NCBI GenBank assembly: GCA_028282545.1
Contig: JANQHT010000012.1
Span: 1-59,686, forward strand
Direction of reading: 5' to 3'
From: Spirochaetales bacterium
GTDB lineage: Bacteria > Spirochaetota > Spirochaetia > DSM-27196 > Alkalispirochaetaceae
Length of the DNA stretch: 59,686 bases
How positions within the stretch are numbered: position 1 is the stretch's first letter; each line of letters starts with the position of its first letter. Positions 9,264 to 17,664 of the stretch are shown here, one piece after another. Both the position numbers and the translations under genes were made by a program. A model generated the notes under the pieces. The model saw only the letters and a program-made list of their open reading frames with translations, was not told where the DNA came from and ran no database searches.

Positions 9264-10532
9264 ATGAATTCAACCGCTGATCTCTCCCTCCTGCGTCGCC
9301 TCGTGAATGACGCAGGGCCGCGATGGTGCGCCGCCTCTTCGGAGGGGAACCGTTCCGCGGCGGAGATCACAGTTCGAGCGTTCGAGGAGGTCGGATTTCG
9401 ACGCGAAACGCTCTTCGGTGACGCCGATCCCGCCAACACGGCGGTCGTCGTCGGTACCGATCGCGACGGGTACGCTACGGCAACCGCCTCCTCACCGTGG
9501 GTAGCGCTGCAACCGTTTCCCTTCCTTGGGTGGGAACCCGTGGAAGAGCCGAAGCTCACGGTTCTCACACCGGAGGTGCGTACGGTACCGGTGGCGCCGA
9601 TGGAGTACGCCGGTCTTGTCTCGCCGCCGGGAGTCGTGGGAACGCTACGCCGTGCCGGGGAGGCGCGCGTCGTTCCCGGCTTTCTCGAGTGGCCGCGGTA
9701 CGGCCTCTTCGACGAGACGGATCGACTCCTCGCGCTGTTTGTCGGTCATGAAGGGCTGTCCGGGTGGGACGCGCCTCCGATCCCGCTGCACAACCCCGAT
9801 CCGTCCTTCGCCTATCCGATGGCGATGCTCGGCCAATCCGACCACCGCCGGATCGGTGAGGAGCTTGATCGCGGCGTACCGCTCACCGCGCGCTTCACCG
9901 GCGGCGGAAGACCGGCCGCTCTCTCCGGGTACAACGTGGTGGCGCGGATCAAGGGCACGCGGGCGGACACCGTGGTCGTGTCCGCCCATCTGGACACGAG
10001 TTACCGTTCGCCCGGAGCAAACAACAACGCCGGCGGGGTACAGGTGCTCCTCAACGTGGCGCGACGGCTCCTGGAGGCGTCGCGGAACGGCCGGATAGAC
10101 GGACCTTCCGTGGAGTTCCTTGTGTGCGATGCCGCCGAATGGCACTTTCTCGGAAGCCGCCACTACCTGTACCGCCGCGCGATCGATCAGGACACGACCC
10201 CTCTCATCGCGAACATCAACGTGGACTCGATAACCACCGGCAACGAACTCTTTTTTGTATGTTCCGACGATCCGATGAAACGGGTAGTCAAGGACGTGAC
10301 CGAACGTCTCCGCCTTCGTGACCGATTTGCTTCGGTGACGTTTCTCGGTGCCCTAGCCGGATCGGACCACTATTCGTTTATCGAAGCGGGTGTACACGCG
10401 ACCGAAATTCTCTTTTGGCCGTGCCCGACTTACAAGACACCGGACGACACGATGCAGGGTGTCGATCCGAAGAGAATCTCCGACGCCGAGGAGATCACGA
10501 CGGCGCTTATCGCGCAGATGGAGGAAATATGA
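9264..10532 (+). CDS. M28-family peptidase homologue with altered active site, first gene of a TPP-riboswitch operon
   Basis: The 422-aa protein has the M28 aminopeptidase fold with an insertion around residues 95-215. No signal peptide is visible, so it should be cytoplasmic. Expected zinc ligands partly remain: SAHLDT, the Glu of CDAAEWHFLGS, NVDS and GSDHYSF. The usual bridging Asp in G-A-x-D-N is Asn here (GANNNAGG), and the Glu-Glu pair is Ala-Glu, which removes the catalytic base. It may therefore be a binding protein or an enzyme with different chemistry. The start at 9264 follows GGAGG; the open frame upstream is the riboswitch. It overlaps the next gene by 4 nt (ATGA), so its role is probably tied to thiamin-precursor salvage. 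Confidence 0.8.
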   Translation: MNSTADLSLLRRLVNDAGPRWCAASSEGNRSAAEITVRAFEEVGFRRETLFGDADPANTAVVVGTDRDGYATATASSPWVALQPFPFLGWEPVEEPKLTVLTPEVRTVPVAPMEYAGLVSPPGVVGTLRRAGEARVVPGFLEWPRYGLFDETDRLLALFVGHEGLSGWDAPPIPLHNPDPSFAYPMAMLGQSDHRRIGEELDRGVPLTARFTGGGRPAALSGYNVVARIKGTRADTVVVSAHLDTSYRSPGANNNAGGVQVLLNVARRLLEASRNGRIDGPSVEFLVCDAAEWHFLGSRHYLYRRAIDQDTTPLIANINVDSITTGNELFFVCSDDPMKRVVKDVTERLRLRDRFASVTFLGALAGSDHYSFIEAGVHATEILFWPCPTYKTPDDTMQGVDPKRISDAEEITTALIAQMEEI

Positions 10533-11077
10533 ACACTCGAGACACGATAGTAACCGCGGCCGTTGCGGTTGTACTCGGCCTCGCCCAGGTAGCTTTCGGC
10601 CCGCTGTACACGCTCTTCGCCGGCGTATTGGGACCGATCTGGGTTATGCTCTTGCTCGGATTCTACTACCTACCGGGGATACTCATCCCGCTCATCGTCA
10701 GAAAGCCGGGCGCCGCCTTTATCGGTTCGGTGGCTGCCGCACTCGTCCAGATCATCCTCGGCAGCCCCTTCGGCATCCTCGCACTCTTCGCCGGAGCGAC
10801 CCAAGGCGCGGGCGCCGAGATCGTATTTGCGCTCTTTCGATACCGTCGGTGGCGTTTTCCCGTTCTCGCGCTCGCGGCGATCGGGTCGGGTCTTGCGGCG
10901 CTCGTGTACGAGTACTTCATTCTCGCCTACGGATCTCTCGCGTGGTGGATACCCCTCGCCTATCTTGGGGTAAGGGTACCGTCGAGCGTCCTCTTGGCCG
11001 CCGCGCTCGGTTTATGGCTCTACAAAGGCCTCGTCATGAGCGGCGCCGTAACCGCACGGGAGGGAGACGACTCGTGA
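10529..11077 (+). CDS. ykoE: YkoE-family ECF transporter substrate-binding (S) component
   Basis: This 182-aa integral membrane protein has about five or six hydrophobic helices (TIVTAAVAVVLGLAQVAFGP, GPIWVMLLLGFYYLPGILIP, AGATQGAGAEIVFALFRY). The YkoE family is known as the S-component for hydroxymethylpyrimidine, a thiamin precursor, or thiamin itself. The TPP riboswitch ahead of the operon supports this. It starts inside the stop of the peptidase-like gene (ATGA) with GGAGG at short range, and its own stop overlaps the EcfT start (GTGA). Confidence 0.88.
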   Translation: MNTRDTIVTAAVAVVLGLAQVAFGPLYTLFAGVLGPIWVMLLLGFYYLPGILIPLIVRKPGAAFIGSVAAALVQIILGSPFGILALFAGATQGAGAEIVFALFRYRRWRFPVLALAAIGSGLAALVYEYFILAYGSLAWWIPLAYLGVRVPSSVLLAAALGLWLYKGLVMSGAVTAREGDDS

Positions 11078-11874
11078 GTCGATCCCGCGGGTGCGGAGCG
11101 TTGGAGAATGTGCACCCGCTCGTCAAGGTAGCCGTGATCGCCGCTCTCGTACTGACGACCGCCCTCTTTCTCCACCCGGTGCCGTCGATCGCTCTCATCG
11201 TCGTGTTTGCGGGGCACGCGATCGTGTGTTGGGACACGATCCGGCGATCCTTGCATATTCTCGGTCCCTTTGCCTTTGGGTTCTTCGGGTTTACCGTGGT
11301 CAACATCCTCGGCTACGGCGGTGTTGAAACGGTTCGATACGAGGTAGGGCCGCTCTCCATATCTCGCGAGGCGCTGTTCTTTTCGCTGTCGATCTTCCTA
11401 CGCGTGCTCGCCTCGGTATGTATGGCCGTTCTTCTCGCACGAACGGTACGTCCCGGTCACCTTACCGCCGCGATCGACCGTGTTCGACACCGATCGTCTC
11501 GGCTTGCGCTCCTCATTCTCGTTATTCATCGCTTGATTCCGGACGTCCTCTTGAATCTGAAAACGATGCTCGGTGTGCGACGCATCCGCGGCGTACGGGG
11601 CGGACCGTCGACGACGGCTCGAATCGTGTTGAATCTGCTCGCGGCGACCCTGCGTCGTGCGGAATCTCTCTCCCTGGCAGTGACCTCCCGTGGTTACGCA
11701 CTGGGTGTGCCTCGTTCCGCCTATCGCCCCCCCGTGCTTCGCCGGGACGACCTATTATGGGCGGCGGCAGTGCTCGTGGCTGCGTCGGGAATCATCGTCG
11801 GCTGGCATCTATCGTTCGGTCTCGACGGTTTTTTGGCCGGAACGGCGGAAGAGGCGAGCGGGATCGGGCGGTGA
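11074..11874 (+). CDS. ykoC: ECF transporter transmembrane component (EcfT/CbiQ family)
   Basis: The 266-aa energy-coupling membrane subunit connects the S-component to the ATPase. It has about five hydrophobic helices (VKVAVIAALVLTTALFLHP, ILGPFAFGFFGFTVVNILGYG) and EcfT-type Ala-Arg-Gly-like coupling motifs (RRIRGVRGG, AVTSRGYALG). The GTG start overlaps the ykoE stop and has GGGAGGG 8-14 nt upstream; a longer open frame back to 10390 is noise on top of ykoE. Gene order here is E-C-D, unlike E-D-C of Bacillus. Confidence 0.87.
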   Translation: MSRSRGCGALENVHPLVKVAVIAALVLTTALFLHPVPSIALIVVFAGHAIVCWDTIRRSLHILGPFAFGFFGFTVVNILGYGGVETVRYEVGPLSISREALFFSLSIFLRVLASVCMAVLLARTVRPGHLTAAIDRVRHRSSRLALLILVIHRLIPDVLLNLKTMLGVRRIRGVRGGPSTTARIVLNLLAATLRRAESLSLAVTSRGYALGVPRSAYRPPVLRRDDLLWAAAVLVAASGIIVGWHLSFGLDGFLAGTAEEASGIGR

Positions 11875-13370
11875 AGGCAACGCTCGACGGTTCCGCCCGC
11901 CGTCTTACGGAGGACGGCCGAGAGGTAGTCTGCCGCGCTCTCGATCTCACGGTCCGTGCGCGCACTACGCCGGTGCACACCGAACGGGGGGACCATGGAC
12001 GACTGATCCTCACCGTTCCCGAACTCACGATTCGCCGCGGTGATCGGATCGCGGTCACCGGGCCGAACGGCTCGGGCAAGTCCACCCTCATCCGCGCCCT
12101 GCTCGCACTTCTACCGGACGACTCGTCTTTGACGGTGGGCGGCTCGGTTGAATGGTCGACACCTAACCTCCCCGCGGTGGTGCTCCAAGACCCGGTCAGC
12201 CAATCGATCATGCCGCTCGTGGAAGAGGAGATCGCCTTCGTCCTCGAGAACCGGTGCATTCCGACCGGTGAGATGGACGCACGCATCGATCGAGTTCTGG
12301 CGGTTGTCGGACTGGCGGGCTTTCGCAAACGGCTCGTCCGCACCCTCTCCGGCGGAGAGTTGCAACGACTGTCGGTGGCTTCCGCCCTGGCGGCCGAGTC
12401 CGAAGTGCTCGTCCTCGACGAACCGTTCTCGCAACTCGACGACGAGGGCACGCATAGCTTGATGGAGACGCTCGCCCGTCTCATCCGGGATGATCCAGAT
12501 CGTACGTTGATCCTGGTGGAACACCGAAGTGGGCCGTGGATGTCGCTTATGACCGGGACCGTTCGCGTTTCACCGGACGGCGTCGTTGCACACCCACCCG
12601 GCCCGCCGGTAGCGTCGTTCGTTGAACCTCCTCGCGGATCGGTACCGACGGTCACGTTTCCACGCGTCGAGCGGTGTACCGTAACCACACCGGTGATACG
12701 GGCGACACACCTCGCGATCGGTCACGAACGAGGGACCGCGACCACCACCGGCATCTCCCTCTCGCTCGGTCCGGGAGAGTTCGCGGCGATCACCGGGGCG
12801 AACGGGTCGGGTAAGACGACGCTCCTCACCACCTTGAGCGGGCTCTTACCCCCGCTGGCGGGGGAACTCACCGTGTGTGGTCGTGATCTGCACCGGAAGC
12901 GTGAACGGAGACGACTCCATCGCGGGGCGGTATGTCGCCTCGTTCTGCAGGAGCCCTCCACCAACTTCATCGGATCGACCCTCGCAAAGGAGCTTGAAAC
13001 CCTCCGGTGTCCGCACGACCGGATCGAACGGGTGCTGCGTTCCGTCGCTCTTCCGGACGATCTTGAACGGTCACCGCACACGTTGAGTATCGGGCAGATG
13101 CGCTTCTTTTCCGTAACGGCCGCGATCTGCGCCGCTCCGCGCGTCCTTTTGCTCGATGAGCCCACAGCAGCGCTCGATATCGAGTCGGCGACAACGGTGC
13201 TCCACCTGCTTCGTCTCGTTTGCGACGCGGGATCGACGGTCGTTGTGGCGACCCACGATGTACGCCTGCTGGATCACCCCGGACTCGTCTCGCGGGAGAT
13301 CGATCTCGGAGCGCCTTTGATTACGGCGGGTCGATCCCCCATACGGCCGCGACATCGTGTTTCCACCTGA
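11871..13370 (+). CDS. ykoD: ECF transporter ATPase with two fused ABC domains
   Basis: This 499-aa cytoplasmic protein carries two complete ABC domains in tandem and powers the YkoE/YkoC importer. Domain 1 has Walker A GPNGSGKST, signature LSGGELQRLSVASAL and Walker B VLVLDEP. Domain 2 has Walker A GANGSGKTT, a diverged signature LSIGQMRFFSVTAA and Walker B VLLLDEPTAALD. The GTG start overlaps the EcfT stop by 4 nt (GTGA), so translation is coupled. The weak second signature suggests one degenerate ATPase site, as is common in double ECF ATPases. Confidence 0.9.
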   Translation: MKATLDGSARRLTEDGREVVCRALDLTVRARTTPVHTERGDHGRLILTVPELTIRRGDRIAVTGPNGSGKSTLIRALLALLPDDSSLTVGGSVEWSTPNLPAVVLQDPVSQSIMPLVEEEIAFVLENRCIPTGEMDARIDRVLAVVGLAGFRKRLVRTLSGGELQRLSVASALAAESEVLVLDEPFSQLDDEGTHSLMETLARLIRDDPDRTLILVEHRSGPWMSLMTGTVRVSPDGVVAHPPGPPVASFVEPPRGSVPTVTFPRVERCTVTTPVIRATHLAIGHERGTATTTGISLSLGPGEFAAITGANGSGKTTLLTTLSGLLPPLAGELTVCGRDLHRKRERRRLHRGAVCRLVLQEPSTNFIGSTLAKELETLRCPHDRIERVLRSVALPDDLERSPHTLSIGQMRFFSVTAAICAAPRVLLLDEPTAALDIESATTVLHLLRLVCDAGSTVVVATHDVRLLDHPGLVSREIDLGAPLITAGRSPIRPRHRVST

Positions 13371-13422
13371 CGCGCACTCTTTGCACCCTGCGCCAACTGG
13401 TGGATGTGAATCCCCGTTCCGG

Positions 13423-14175
13423 TTACGCGCCGTTCAGCACGCCGATTCCGATCAAACTCACGGCTCCGAAGCACGCAAAAATCAGTTGATACCGCCAATG
13501 AGCCGCCGCATCGGTGATGTTCATGATGTCTTTTTCCAAGTGCAGCCACGCCGCAACGGTATCCACAAGCGTCTTGAAGATAAACGCGTACCAGAAGAGC
13601 CCGGGATCGCCCTGTTGGACGGCGAGGACGACCAAGGCGCCGGTGAATACGTGGATGAACAGCGTCACCACACGCTCCGCAATGCCCAGGGGAATGCTGA
13701 GAACGTTGTTGCGAGTAAACGCGTATCGCCCAGGGTTTTTCCGTGCGCTCTCCGAGGTGAGCACATACAGCAGTTGAAACAATCCCAGAAGTATCGCTTC
13801 CGCCGCTCCGAAGCCGATACCGAAGGTTATCACGTCGGCCCAATCCGCTTGACGTACCAAGGGAACGTAGCGGGCCAGTAGCAGAACGAGCCCGCATTCG
13901 AATATCCCCGTTAACGCACCGACGTAGACCCAAGACAGGGGCCCGGCCGCCTTAGGGGGAAACCTGTCCTTCAGAAAGGTGATGATTGTTCGGTTGGTCC
14001 TTGCCGCCCAGAGCATTTTTATAGTGACCGAAACGAACCACGCCGCGCCGCCAATCACGACCATGGCGAACAGGCCGCCTTGAACGCGGATGCCGTACAA
14101 CACGGCGAACACACCGACCGCGATCATTCCGACGCCGGTGGTGAGAAAGAGGGGGTGCACTTTGTTGATGGTCAT
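13423..14175 (-). CDS. YhfC-family (DUF2324-like) membrane protein
   Basis: This 250-aa integral membrane protein has about seven hydrophobic segments. GFGAAEAILLG, followed later by FIHVFTGALVV, resembles the conserved Glu and His positions of YhfC-family putative intramembrane peptidases, so membrane proteolysis is possible but untested. The start at 14175 has GAGGAA about 6 nt upstream; a longer ATG at 14226 adds an unlikely basic extension. It is convergent with ykoD, 52 bp away, and functionally unlinked to it as far as I can see. Confidence 0.65.
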   Translation of the reverse strand: MTINKVHPLFLTTGVGMIAVGVFAVLYGIRVQGGLFAMVVIGGAAWFVSVTIKMLWAARTNRTIITFLKDRFPPKAAGPLSWVYVGALTGIFECGLVLLLARYVPLVRQADWADVITFGIGFGAAEAILLGLFQLLYVLTSESARKNPGRYAFTRNNVLSIPLGIAERVVTLFIHVFTGALVVLAVQQGDPGLFWYAFIFKTLVDTVAAWLHLEKDIMNITDAAAHWRYQLIFACFGAVSLIGIGVLNGA

Positions 14176-14280
14176 GGTGATTCCTCGCCGGCATTGTACA
14201 TCGAAATCCGCGGAGGGGACACGCATCAGCGGCGCCCCGGGGCGGCCGGCATGCCACCGTTCACCACGCGCGCCCGCTCG

Positions 14281-15273
14281 CTAGGCGCGGTGCGAGATCG
14301 GAAGGGAGTGCGCGATGGGCGCGGCGGTACGCGTAAAGATCTCGTAATGCCACCCGGTGACGGCGGCGCGAAAGGTCGAGTCCACGGAGTGGAGATAGGA
14401 TAATCCCCGCTCCTGGTTTTCCAAGGGCCGCTTCACCTTAGGTACGACTATCACATCGAAATCGTCCAAAGCGCCGAAATCTCGCATCTCCTGGGGGAGA
14501 TCGGTAAAGAACTCGTGCAGGGTGAGGACCAAGAGCTTGAGACCGTTGCACTCGTGCAAGACGGTACGTTTTCGTGCCAACTCCTCGTCCGACTCGATGT
14601 ACACACGTCCGTCGTACACCGCGGAGGCTCCCTGAACGACCAGATCGAACTCCCATTCGCACATCGGTTCCGGTTCGTCGGGCAAGATGGTGTACGTGAT
14701 CGGATCAAACCGCCCCGGCACGATGGAAAGGCGGATCGATTCCCCGGCGCGATTCGGGCGCGCCAACACCTCGATCACCCCCATGTTGTGGGTGGTCACG
14801 TCCAACCGCAGCGTCGAATCGGCCGCCCTGCTCTGCAGCACCTCCGCGATATGCGCCACCGTGGTCCCCGCGCCCAGAAAGAGCGTGGCGATTCTACCGT
14901 CCACGGCGATCTCGCTCTCGATAAAATCCGCCACACCGTTAGCCAGACGGATCTTCTCGGCCCGATGGAGGTGGCGCTTCTGCACAAAGGTGAGCAGATC
15001 TTCGGTAACCTTGAGCGCCTCGTCTCCGTCGTCGTCGCGCGTCTTTCCAAAGAGGACGACGCCTTCACGCTCCTCGTACTTTCTGATTTGGGTGTAGATC
15101 CACTTGCTGTTCTGGCGCGGCGCTCCGGTTCTATCCGCCAACTCTCTCCGCACTCGATCGAGCGGAATCACGAGGCTCTGAATGGTAGATCGCCCCAAAC
15201 GGTGCGCTTCTTCCCAAAACAGTTGGAAGACCAGCGTGACCAGCTCCTGTTTCCGGAGCCTTTGCTTCGTCAT
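14281..15273 (-). CDS. DeoR-like transcriptional regulator
   Basis: The 330-aa protein has an N-terminal helical region likely to bind DNA (~1-75) and a C-terminal DeoR-type sensor domain (~105-300) with the sugar-phosphate pocket signature LFLGAGTTVAHIAEVL. It is divergent from the binding-protein/permease/phosphodiesterase operon and should repress it until a phosphorylated intermediate appears. The start at 15273 follows GGGAAAG; a GTG at 15306 is an alternative. The N-terminus is unusual for DeoR, which normally has a short classical winged helix. Confidence 0.72.
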   Translation of the reverse strand: MTKQRLRKQELVTLVFQLFWEEAHRLGRSTIQSLVIPLDRVRRELADRTGAPRQNSKWIYTQIRKYEEREGVVLFGKTRDDDGDEALKVTEDLLTFVQKRHLHRAEKIRLANGVADFIESEIAVDGRIATLFLGAGTTVAHIAEVLQSRAADSTLRLDVTTHNMGVIEVLARPNRAGESIRLSIVPGRFDPITYTILPDEPEPMCEWEFDLVVQGASAVYDGRVYIESDEELARKRTVLHECNGLKLLVLTLHEFFTDLPQEMRDFGALDDFDVIVVPKVKRPLENQERGLSYLHSVDSTFRAAVTGWHYEIFTRTAAPIAHSLPISHRA

Positions 15274-15343
15274 GCACTCTTTCCCAAGTATACCGTCTCT
15301 CCTCACGGTTAGATCTTGGTTAGCTCGTAGCTATTTTGTGCTT

Positions 15344-15366
15344 AATTACCCTCGTCGTGGGTAATT
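15344..15366. promoter_or_regulatory. Inverted-repeat operator between DeoR-type regulator and transporter operon
   Basis: AATTACCC (15344-15351), a 7-nt spacer TCGTCGT, then GGGTAATT (15359-15366) forms a perfect 8-bp dyad. It lies in the divergent region, 70 nt upstream of each start codon, in an A+T-rich patch. It is the obvious binding site for the adjacent regulator. Confidence 0.6.
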
Positions 15367-15433
15367 TGCGCTCACCCGCTCGGTACGGGTACGTTGGAAT
15401 CACAAAACTACGCCCAAACGGAGGAGGTGTTGT

Positions 15434-16705
15434 ATGAAGAGAGTAGTATTAGCGATATGCGGCTTGGCGATCGTAGCCGTGAGTCTTTGGGCCCGCGGGG
15501 TCGAAGAGAGCGGCACGGAGGAGTCGATCACCTTGACGATCGCCGGCCGGGACGGTGCGTACGGCGAGGCGATGGAGTTCGCGACGGCGCTCTACCGCGA
15601 ACAGAATCCGAACGTCGAATTCGAGATCCTCACACTCTCGGGTTCGGCGCTCTTTGAGCAGACGGTGGTAGACCTTCGCAGCGGAGCCGGTTCCTACGAC
15701 GTTATCCTGATCGACGACCCCAACGCGCCGCAGTACATGGCGGCGGGCTGGCTTGCCGACCTGGACGAGATGTACGCGCAGCGCGGGGTGTCGCTCGACT
15801 CCGACTTCATCGGTCCCGCGGTGGGGGTCGGTCGCTTTCCGGCCGGGGACGGCACGCTCTACGCCCTCCCGCACGTGGGCAACGTCGCGCTCTTTGCCTA
15901 CCGCACCGATCTTTTTGAGGAGTACGGCCTTGCGCCGCCGGACCGTTGGGAGCAGGTAGCAGCCGCGGCGGAGGTGCTCGCGCAAAACGAACCGGAGGTC
16001 ACCCCGGTTCTCTTTCGCGGATCAAAGGGAAACCCGATCGTGACCGGTTTTCTCCCGATCCTCTGGGCGTTCGGCGGTGACGTCCTCAACGCCGAGGGGG
16101 AAGTCGTCCTCGATTCACCCGAGTCGCTCGCCGCTTTGGAGTTTTTCCTCCGGCTCAGCCGATTCGCCCCGGAGGGAGTCGCAAACTACCAGAGCGCGCA
16201 GGTGCGCGACGCGCTCTACAACGGAAGCGGAGCGATCGCGATCGAGGTGTGGCCGGGCTGGATAGCCAATATCAACAACCCCGACGAGTCCGCGGTCGTC
16301 GATCAGATGCAGATTCGCGCACATCCGGGTCAGGTGCGCGGTTCCTCACCGATGATCGGTATCTGGCTGGCCGCGATTCCCGAGTCGTCGCGGAACAAAG
16401 ACGCCGCGTTCGATTTTCTCACCTTCCTCACCAGCGAGGAGACGCAGCGTCGGATCGCGCGCGAGGTCGGCGTGCCGCCCACCAGAGTGAGTGTCCACCA
16501 AGATCCGGAGCTGCAAGAGATGTACTTCTGGTATCCCGCTCAGTTGGACGGACTGCAAAACGGCGTCGCTCGCCCCCGCACCGACCGTTGGTCGGAGATC
16601 GAGTCCAACCTCGGGGAGTACCTTCAACTGGCGTTGATCGGGGAGATCTCGGCGCGCGAGGCGATCGCCCAAGCGGACGAGCAGATCCGGGATATCGTCG
16701 ACTGA
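15434..16705 (+). CDS. ABC transporter extracellular solute-binding protein (family 1)
   Basis: This 423-aa exported protein captures a substrate for the permeases encoded next. The signal peptide (MKRVVLAICGLAIVAVSLWA) is followed by RGVEESGTEES. It has no lipobox cysteine, so it may be secreted by ordinary signal peptidase. The body is typical of sugar or glycerol-phosphate binding proteins (ITLTIAGRDGAYGEAMEF, YDVILIDDPNAPQYMAAGWL, FLTSEETQRRIA). A phosphodiesterase at the end of the operon suggests a glycerophosphodiester or similar phospho-compound as substrate, but sugars remain possible. GGAGGAGG precedes the ATG. Confidence 0.88.
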   Translation: MKRVVLAICGLAIVAVSLWARGVEESGTEESITLTIAGRDGAYGEAMEFATALYREQNPNVEFEILTLSGSALFEQTVVDLRSGAGSYDVILIDDPNAPQYMAAGWLADLDEMYAQRGVSLDSDFIGPAVGVGRFPAGDGTLYALPHVGNVALFAYRTDLFEEYGLAPPDRWEQVAAAAEVLAQNEPEVTPVLFRGSKGNPIVTGFLPILWAFGGDVLNAEGEVVLDSPESLAALEFFLRLSRFAPEGVANYQSAQVRDALYNGSGAIAIEVWPGWIANINNPDESAVVDQMQIRAHPGQVRGSSPMIGIWLAAIPESSRNKDAAFDFLTFLTSEETQRRIAREVGVPPTRVSVHQDPELQEMYFWYPAQLDGLQNGVARPRTDRWSEIESNLGEYLQLALIGEISAREAIAQADEQIRDIVD

Positions 16706-16741
16706 ACGACGGTGAAACGCACCCGGAGAAACGCGCTACGG

Positions 16742-16757
16742 ACGGGGTACGCCCCGT
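16742..16757 (+). other. Intercistronic stem-loop after binding-protein gene
   Basis: ACGGGG-TACG-CCCCGT is a perfect 6-bp stem with a tetraloop, located in the 80-nt gap between binding protein and first permease. Without a U-tract it probably protects the upstream mRNA from 3' decay, so the binding protein outnumbers the permeases. Confidence 0.5.
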
Positions 16758-16785
16758 TCGCAGCGCTCCCCGGGACGCACGGATC

Positions 16786-17664
16786 ATGAACAGGCCGGCT
16801 CGACAACGTCACGCACGATTCTTCACCCTCATGGTCGCTCCCACCGTTGGGGTCGTCGCGTTTCTCACGGTCTATCCCTTCGTAACCGTTTTTTCTAACT
16901 CGCTTTTTGAGTACGACTACATCGCGGGAACCAGGACGTTCGTCGCCCTGGACAACTACCGCTCGATCGTTTCAGATCCGCAGTTCGTCCGATCGGTGGT
17001 CAACACTACGCTCTTTGTGGCGTTGTCGACCTCGTCGCAGACGATCGCCGGACTCGTCTTGGCCCTGCTCTACTACGAGCGTTTTCGCGGACGCCGAATC
17101 GCAACGACGATCACCGCGTTTCCCATGATGCTCTCCACCATGGTGGTAAGCGCCGCGTGGCGCACCCTCTTTCACTTCGATATCGGTCCGCTCAACGTCA
17201 TCCTGCAGCGCATCGGGTTGGGACGCGTCGGATGGCTTATCAACCCCGACATCGCGCTCCTCTCGATCGTCGTGGTCGATCTGTGGCAGTGGACGCCGTT
17301 CGTCTTCATCATGCTCCAAGCCGCACTCAGGACGATCCCGCGGGAATACCTCGAGGCGGCGCGAATCGACGGCAACGGAACGATCGGCGTCGTCTCGCGT
17401 ATCGTCGTGCCGCTCCTGGGACCGCACCTGCTTACGGTGGCGCTCCTCAGAACGATCGACACGTTCCGCCTCTTTGCAAAGGTCTACGCTCTGACCGGGG
17501 GCGGTCCGGGAAACGCCACCGAGACGATCTCCTACTACATCTACCGCGAGGCGTACCGCTACTTCAATCTCGGCCGGGCGGGAGCCGCCTCGGTCTTGGC
17601 GTTCGGTGTGATCGCTCTAGTGGCGGCGGTCTATATCCCTCGCCTGCTCAAGGAGCACCCGTGA
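16786..17664 (+). CDS. ABC transporter permease, MalF/UgpA type
   Basis: This 292-aa inner-membrane protein has six predicted helices, beginning with FFTLMVAPTVGVVAFLTVYP. The cytoplasmic coupling loop EAARIDGNGTIGVVSRIVVPLLGP matches the EAA motif that contacts the ATPase. The ATG at 16786 is chosen from the start of homology; the frame is open further upstream only over the binding-protein gene. It overlaps the second permease by 4 nt. Confidence 0.9.
   Translation: MNRPARQRHARFFTLMVAPTVGVVAFLTVYPFVTVFSNSLFEYDYIAGTRTFVALDNYRSIVSDPQFVRSVVNTTLFVALSTSSQTIAGLVLALLYYERFRGRRIATTITAFPMMLSTMVVSAAWRTLFHFDIGPLNVILQRIGLGRVGWLINPDIALLSIVVVDLWQWTPFVFIMLQAALRTIPREYLEAARIDGNGTIGVVSRIVVPLLGPHLLTVALLRTIDTFRLFAKVYALTGGGPGNATETISYYIYREAYRYFNLGRAGAASVLAFGVIALVAAVYIPRLLKEHP

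Noticed and set aside
10390..11073. N-terminal extension of the EcfT gene to 10390
   Set aside because: The extension lies across the peptidase-like and ykoE genes in another frame and reads as arginine-rich shadow; the GTG at 11074 overlaps the ykoE stop with a good ribosome-binding site.
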